Origin: Marsupella aquatica
Taxonomy: Eukaryota > Marchantiophyta
Length of the DNA stretch: 64,000 nucleotides
NCBI GenBank assembly: GCA_973895155.1
Contig: OZ316895.1
Location: 8,246,001-8,310,000, forward strand
Direction: 5' to 3'
Positions 57,476 through 64,000 of this stretch are shown piece by piece. Positions within the stretch are counted from its first letter, which is position 1; each line of letters begins with the position of its first letter. The translations under genes and the position numbers were made by a program. Under the pieces are notes generated by a model. The model had not been told where the DNA came from and ran no database searches. It saw only the letters and a list, made by a program, of their open reading frames with translations.

Positions 57476-60400
57476 ATGCCAGGGCATTTGGAGCTGGACG
57501 AGCATGACAACGAGATCAGCTTCGTGTTGAATGGCGAATTAGTGACAGTGGAAGATCCGCACCCTAGCTTGAGCCTCGGCGATTTCCTGAGGCGCGAAAG
57601 GGGCCTCAAAGGTTTGCAGCAGCCATGTCGCCAAGGAGGATGCGGGGCGTGCACCGTTCTCCTCTCATCGCCACCAGAATTTCATGCAACAGGGGGTGGA
57701 GGAGCCAAGTTGCCGACGCACAGGCCCGTCAATTCCTGCCTGAGGCCTCTCTGTTCTGTGGATGGCATGACTGTGACCACAGTCGAAGGCGTCGGGACTA
57801 CGAAGACCGGGCTGCATCCTCTTCAGGAGCAGCTCGTGAGGGCCAATGGCACACAATGCGGATTTTGTAGCACTGGAATGGTTAGTGCGTCCTTCTTCGC
57901 CGAATTGGCTTGTTTTGAGCTGGAATTTATCTCGAATGTTTAGGCGTGTCGCAGCCTCTTCCTGCTGCAAATAGAAGCTTCCATGACTACATTTGAACTG
58001 CTTCGATTCTGTACAGAAATTCAATAGTTTGACTTAACCTTCCCTGCTTCAAAATGGCAGTTCTAACATGATATCTACGTAAAATGCCAGTCCCCCTTGC
58101 CTAGTCTTCATTCTGAAGGAGTTTCATAACCTGATTTATCTTACATGATCAGAATCTTTCAGTCCCGGTATTGGAGCTTGACATTTCCAGCAAGTCTCTT
58201 GGATTCTAACCAATTTCATCTGGTCGCATGTATTAAATCTAGCAGTGGATACTATGATTTGTATCTCTACATACAGTCACCATTCTGACTGTTCATCTCA
58301 TTATGATGCGTAATTCTCCTTGGAATACGTCTGAGAGTTGCAGAAGGATATGCCTGGATTCAAGGTGTTCTTGCTACTGCTTACGGCTATGAGCTCCCTT
58401 CCATTGCACAGTTCCTGAACTTTGTGGTCAGAGAACCTTGTTTCAGTCATTCCTAAAGGAACACGTCAATTTCGCTCGTTTGCAGATCATGAGCATGTAT
58501 GGGTTATTGAAAGAGACTCCTGTGCCCACACAACAGCAAGTAGAGGACCAACTCGATGGTAACCTATGCAGGTATAGTCACTTCCCTGATTAAGTCTTAG
58601 CTTGGTTCATTGTTGAATCGGAGGACTGGAGAATGTGAACCAGAATGGTGTACTAGTAAGAATTACGTCGTTGGTAAGACTAATTCGCAAGCGTATTCTC
58701 AATGGTTGAAGAGTCTTAACGGCAATCGACTACTTTGCTTCATTTGATGGGTACTCGAACGAGAAGTGAACTTCTGGATGTCTCAAAACCTTAATCCCTG
58801 CTTCTACCCCTCTTAGATCAATTTTGATCCCAATCGTCTGTTTTGGTTGCGAAGATGCACAGGGTACCGACCTATTTTGGATGGATTCCAGACATTTTCC
58901 TGCCAGGAAAAAGGTAGTCTGGGACGTAACGGATGCCAGAAATTGTGCTCCGGGAAAAACTGTGGAGATATTGAAGAATCAAATTTTAGCAGTGGATTCT
59001 GTAGAGTGCAACCTACGAAGCTTTTGACTTCTAAAGATGGCAAAACCTGGATGAGAGTTAGTTCCTTACCTCAGCTGTACTCAGCGCTGCGGAAAGGGAG
59101 AAGCAATGGAGGGGTAAGAATGCTCAGAGGAAATACTGGGACAGGGATCTACGAGCCTCCCAAAGCCAAGATGTTGGTAGATATCTCCGGTATTCCAGAG
59201 CTATCAAACATAACCGTAAATGAAAATGGAATCACCATAGGGGGTGCGGTAACAATCACAGATTTTATGCTTGTTTTGGAAGCGAATGTTAATAAGTCGT
59301 CATCGTATGCCCCACTCTTGAAACATTTCCAACGGGTGAGTCTGACAACCTCAATAGTCTAAATTCTTTTGGCTTTAGCATTATTGTCCTACGTCAATAA
59401 AAACAATTATAATCCACAGTCAGTCATTATATCTCTTCTTTAGACAACGACTGCTAAATATGATGGTTTATCTGATTCACATGTCCTGAGCATTACTGCA
59501 GGTGGCTCATCCTCAAGTCCGTAACGTTGGTTCCGTTGCTGGAAATTTGGCTTTGTGTCATGCACACCCTACCTTCCCTTCTGATGCTGCAACAGTACTG
59601 ATGGCAGCAGAAGTGCGTCTTAAATTGGGACATGCCGATAGGTTTGGACTGGAGCAGATGGTTAGTCTAAAGGAGTTCTTTCAGATATCTTTGCAGAATG
59701 TTGTGATCTTGGAAGTCCATATCCCAGTGGCGATGCCTACTACAACGAGTTTCATCACTTTTAAGGTTGCTTTGAGGAGAGTGAACGCACACGCTATTAT
59801 GAATGCTGCCTTCAAGTTTGATGTGGACTCCGCTACTGGTAAGATGAACTATCCCTGCTTTCAGAATACTAACAGCAATTCAGACTTAAAGCCACTCTGT
59901 CCTTAATGCAACCTGGTGATTGAGTATATCTCATTGTCTGTACTAGGGAAATAACGGTATTGCCCCGTTTAAGACCTTACCTACAGGGTTTCGTCTGATG
60001 ATAGCCCACTTCCAACCAGGACCACACCACTCGTGGACTGGGAGACTACCGCTACTTCAGCACGTTCAAATCCTTCGCCTGAACAAATGAGGAATGAGGC
60101 TGTTCGCGAGGCTTTTTGTCGCAGTCTTTTTTCTGAATCTATGGGCGAGCTGAGAAGTGAGCAGATTAAATTGGTTGGGAAAGGCTTCCTTCCAACAGGA
60201 ACTGCTGCGAAGTGTAGAAAGTCACCGTAAAATCTTGGGACTTGCCAAACAACCGCTAATACAGACAGCTAGCAGCGTACGGCTACTAGAAGATGATTGG
60301 CGCCACTTATTATTTCATGTATATTAGCCACAATGGTATAGACAAAGAGCCGGTCCTTACTAGTTTTGATCAGGCTCCTTAAACTCTGTGATGCTTCGTT

Positions 60401-63400
60401 TACAAAGAAGGAAAAGCTACAACTTCTTTTACTAAATCCGAGATATTGAACTGGGTGTGATCTTGCTGGAACATGTCTACAGGAGTTGTGAAAGGTCCTC
60501 CTGTCGTCGTGTATGGTGGTGTCAAGGCATATCCACAACGCGCGAGTCAAACTGAGTCCTATCTTCAAGGAAAGAGTTATCTTGATGCTGGGGTGCTAAT
60601 CTTACAATTCCCAGTCAATGAGCGCAAGAAGATCTCATGGGTTTTGCAAAATTCTACTTATTGCTCGCTGCTTTGGTAGAAGGTTCAATGAAAGCATTTG
60701 AATTGTTCTGGGCACTGTGGAATCACTGATATTAAAGTGTTCTTCTGTGTTGTAGGTTTTCGACCAAGCAGCCCAGATTCTTGCTTCTGAACTGGTTGTT
60801 GATCCCTCCTTAGGGAAAGCACAGTACCGCACCAGGTTGATTGGAGCTTTCTTTTACAAAGCCATGCTCTCTCTTTGGCCTGTAAGCTCAATCCCGCCAC
60901 GTCTCCGATCATCAATTGAAGGGGTAACGATGCCTACACACTTTGCAATGTAGATGTTTAAGATGTGGCCTGAAGGAGCAGACCTTAAAGACGTGATCTA
61001 CAGATACAAATATTGCAGAGTAGATGATTTCCCAGGATATTAGTTGAATAACAGTCCAATCCAAAGAAAAGTTCAAAAACAAACCTCTATTTCTGAATTT
61101 GGATTTTGGAAGTGCTTATGTGCTCCACTCATGACTCACTCTGGCATCCCAAAATGATAATTTGGTTTCCTTTTTGTAGTACGTCCGGCCCATCTCTACT
61201 GGAGAGATCTCTTTTGATGAGGTTTGTGGCCCCCTATAATTCATTTTCCACGTGTAAGCTTTAGTGCGATGAAAACAATTAGTGTTTTCCAGGGAAGCGT
61301 GCATATTCTGTATGACTACTTTTAATCTACTGCTCAGTCTTTGCTTGACTTTTATTGTTATATTGTCTGTCTCAGGGGGATCCATCTCTATACCCTGTTT
61401 CCAAGGCTCTGCCAAAGTTGTCAGCCTCCTTACAGGTGAGAAATGTGCATCATTTCGACAACCATTCAAATCTCCTTTGCTTTCTTCCTGAGTAAGTATT
61501 TATGCTCTTTTTATGAAGAAATGGAGACAACAGGGTTTTTCTTTATGATGGACTTCTCGTCTCTTGCACCAGGTTACTGGAGAGGCCATATACCTAGATG
61601 ACATAGAAATACCGGGGGAGCTACAGTCTGTATATGTTTTGTCAACAGTTGCAAACGCTACAATAAAAAGGATAGACCCTTCCAAAGCTCTAGCCAAGAA
61701 GGGTGTGAAGGCATTCTTGTCAGCTGACTCCGTTGCTGCCGATGGTTTCTGCAATCTAGCAAGGTGAGACATTTTTAAGTGAGATGGTATCATTTTGGCT
61801 TAAAGGCAGGATGGTGAGCACTTTGCGATTTGAACCAAGCACCTCTGTAGGGAACAGCCAAAGCTCGGAAACCATGTTAGTAAGAGTCTAGGGTTAGTAC
61901 TTTTTCGGAGTGTGTATCTGCCTGGTACATTTATTGCTGGATTGAGTTGGGGGCTGTGTCTCTTAAAAATGTGAAAGCCGTGAATACTGGTTCTGCTCGT
62001 GACTTTTCTGGTTATTTTTCAGCGAAGATGAAGAGGTTTTTGCTTCAAACCTGGTCAAATTCTATGGTCAACCTGTAGGTCTCATTGTGGCAACTTCAAA
62101 GGTATTCCTTCCTCTGTGCCTTGTCAACTACGAGTACCCAACTTCTAGCCACCTTTAGAGATGGCTTGCCTGCTTGTAAATGATTTTCGCTATCAAATAT
62201 AAAATTTTGCGCAGCTTCCCATTACAATTTTCATTACAATGCATCAGAGTCACCCGTAAACTGTGAATAGAATCAAACGACGTATAATCATTTCAGTCGC
62301 ATAGATCTGGAAAGGATTTTGATTCGGGGAATGCTAGTAACTTTGCTCATGTGCGTTGATCAGGAAATAGCAGATGCCGCTGCTAAACTAGTTGATATAG
62401 AGTACACAGATATCCGACCAGCCATTCTCACTATAGAGGATGCCATTTCTGCCAACTCCTTTTATGACGTAAGAGGAGCCGACTGGCAAGCAGGTATATC
62501 TTTATTCGTGTGCTGAAGTGTTAGTTGCTGTTGCTATCAACTAGAGGTATTAACTTTTCTGGTATTGACAAAAAAGCTCCATGTTTCGTATTCTCAGGAT
62601 CACCTCAAGATGCTCTCGAGGAGTCAGATGTTATCGTTGAGGGACAGGTCAGAAATCCCAATAGTAAATTTGAAATGTACTATGCATAGAATAGGAGTTC
62701 GTGCAAAAATTGGTGTGGTTAGGTTACTCTAGGCTTGAAGGTTCCAGCTGCTGAGCAATTTCCTGTGGGACCTCTCCATTTTCTCTCTCATCCAGCATGG
62801 AAAGGAATCGATCCCGAGAGTACAAAAGCATATTCTATTATTCAAATAATTTGTCGGTGCTTGTGGATCAAGAAACATGATGGAAGCACATTGTTTCCCT
62901 TGGTGGGCTTTATAGGTCAGCACGGGTCACCAATACCACTTCCATCTGGAAACACAACGAGCAATTTGTGTTCCTAGCGAAGGCCAAGTCATGAAAGTTT
63001 ACTCGTCTACACAGAACCCAAGTTTGGTAAGTCAGATCTCTTTTTATTCATCTGCCATGTCGTTTGAGAAAAAACCATATGTCGGTTAGATGCGCATGAT
63101 AGAAAGCTGTATCTCCAGGAACTTTGAATCAGAACATTATTGTCCAAACGAATCTTGATTTGAATACAAGATTGGAACTCAATCGAAACAGGAGATATGC
63201 TGAAGACCCCGTTAAGGGTTTCGAGTCCTCTGTGATGCACAGAGTCTGCACCACCTGCTGTGACGTTTATTTGCTTGTTCTTTCAGTTGTTTCCCATTCA
63301 TGGTTTGGTGCCTTCTCTGTTTTCCAGGTTCAGCACTGTGTGGGAGTAGGCATCAACAAAGCACAACACAAGGTTGAGGTAAGCAAATCATCGTCTTCAA

Positions 63401-63686
63401 AGACCTAATGTTGATTGCTTGGTGATGGTTACTAATAGTTTCTACTACGTACAATCTAGCGTGGTCACTTCTCGTCATGTAGAACTGTTCGTACAGATGT
63501 GCAGATACAGTCAACTGATAAATCTACTGATCTTGTCTGGTTGGAAAGGTTATTGTCAAAAGGGTAGGAGGTGCATTTGGCTCCAAGCTGAATAGAAGCC
63601 CAGCTATTGCGATGGCCTGTGCATATGCTGCAGAGAAGCTACAGAAGCCTGTCCGGCTTGTTCTTGATCTTGCCACAAACATGCAG
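57476..63686 (+). CDS. Aldehyde oxidase / xanthine dehydrogenase family molybdo-flavoenzyme, 3' end beyond the window
   Basis: Fifteen exons: 57476-57880, 58486-58571, 58855-59335, 59502-59838, 60483-60592, 60756-60923, 61180-61221, 61376-61435, 61573-61763, 62023-62101, 62364-62493, 62598-62647, 62916-63026, 63328-63378 and 63549-63686 (813 codons, all phases agree). The N-terminal 2Fe-2S ligands are C51, C56, C59, C88; the second cluster is C128, C131, C163, C165 with the family's usual 3-32-2 spacing. The FAD domain shows MLRGNTGTGIYEP, VRNVGSVAGNLAL and VVYGGVKAYPQRASQTE. The molybdopterin domain starts VTGEAIYLDDIEIPGELQ and reaches KRVGGAFGSK. Such enzymes oxidise aldehydes or purines. 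The sequence does not settle which; the last exon looks closer to plant aldehyde oxidases. Least certain boundary: donor of exon 5. About 500 C-terminal residues are missing to the right. Confidence 0.92.
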
Positions 63687-64000
63687 GTGGGGATATTGGC
63701 AATTTCTCCTTATCTGTTCCAAGTTTAGGTAGATCTTATATCGGTGCCTTGTCAATTTCCTCTTCAGACTTTTTGGGTCCGTAGGATTCAAGTTGGAGAG
63801 CATCGTGCCTTCCAGTATGTGTAGTAATCAAATTGAAACTTTTGCATAGCGTGGTATGTGGGTAAGACTTTCCAGTGTTGAGAAGAGAACTAGACACAGG
63901 CAGTGGTTATTTCATGAATGTTGGCAAGACAGATTGAATTCCTTCAATACAATATCCACCATGAGCACCATTTTTGACAATTGGAGCTGTTCATTTTCCC

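Noticed and set aside
60597-60679. Longer version of oxidase exon 5
   Set aside because: Reading on past 60592 adds residues with no family match; splicing at 60592 gives correct phase and a good join to VFDQAAQILASEL.
62719-62915. Candidate exon of the oxidase (VTLGLKVPAAEQFPVGPLHF)
   Set aside because: It has an acceptor-like AG but no family similarity. The acceptor at 62914-62915 restores the expected GHQYHFHLETQ segment in phase, so this stretch is intron.
1-64000. A multi-gene novel system such as a biosynthetic or defence cluster
   Set aside because: The four host genes have unrelated roles, mixed strands and large repeat-filled gaps. Nothing in the order or spacing suggests a shared system.

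Overview
The window looks like nuclear DNA of a green plant (Streptophyta). The evidence is intron-rich genes with GT/AG splice sites, a plastid-isomerase-like gene, a plant-style DOMON/cytochrome b561 gene, two Ty1/copia elements primed by initiator tRNA-Met, and an interstitial plant-type telomere repeat (CCCTAAA units at 25859-25880). The large repeat-filled spaces between genes fit a non-compact genome. I cannot name the species or decide between bryophyte, fern, lycophyte or streptophyte alga.

Four host genes can be modelled exon by exon with reading phase kept throughout. (1) The left edge, minus strand, holds the first three exons of a secreted or membrane DOMON-cytochrome b561 protein (43-2025, 3' end outside the window). 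(2) At 29214-33887, minus strand, is a nine-exon, 613-residue FAD protein of the carotenoid isomerase-like (CRTISO-like) group. (3) At 45753-50514, minus strand, is a six-exon ATE1 arginyl-tRNA-protein transferase of 685 residues. (4) From 57476 to the right edge, plus strand, are fifteen exons of an aldehyde oxidase/xanthine dehydrogenase family molybdo-flavoenzyme (813 codons seen, C-terminus outside). ATE1 and the oxidase are divergently transcribed about 7 kb apart. The four genes do not form one pathway.

The rest is mostly repeats. A degenerate copia element (10752-16632, minus strand, TSD CTCAC) lies inside a solo LTR of a related family (10664-10751 plus 16638-16840). A second, younger copia element of the first family (37167-43730, plus strand, TSD ACATG) lies between the isomerase-like gene and ATE1. 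Both have identifiable LTRs, PBS and polypurine tract, and both are broken by stops and frameshifts. A 1.4-kb foldback element with arms of about 600 bp and an 11-bp direct target duplication (21721-23121) looks like a non-autonomous Mutator-like element. LINE relics lie near 17540-18310, 20540-20820 and 34250-35200. A GC-rich, 5'-truncated non-LTR element with a CCHC finger and a restriction-like endonuclease domain lies at 53062-54768.

Many minisatellites, short tandem duplications and four long poly-C tracts fill the spaces. I saw no rRNA, tRNA or CRISPR array and no gene cluster that would make a new multi-gene system. The most interesting material is the structure and history of the mobile elements.
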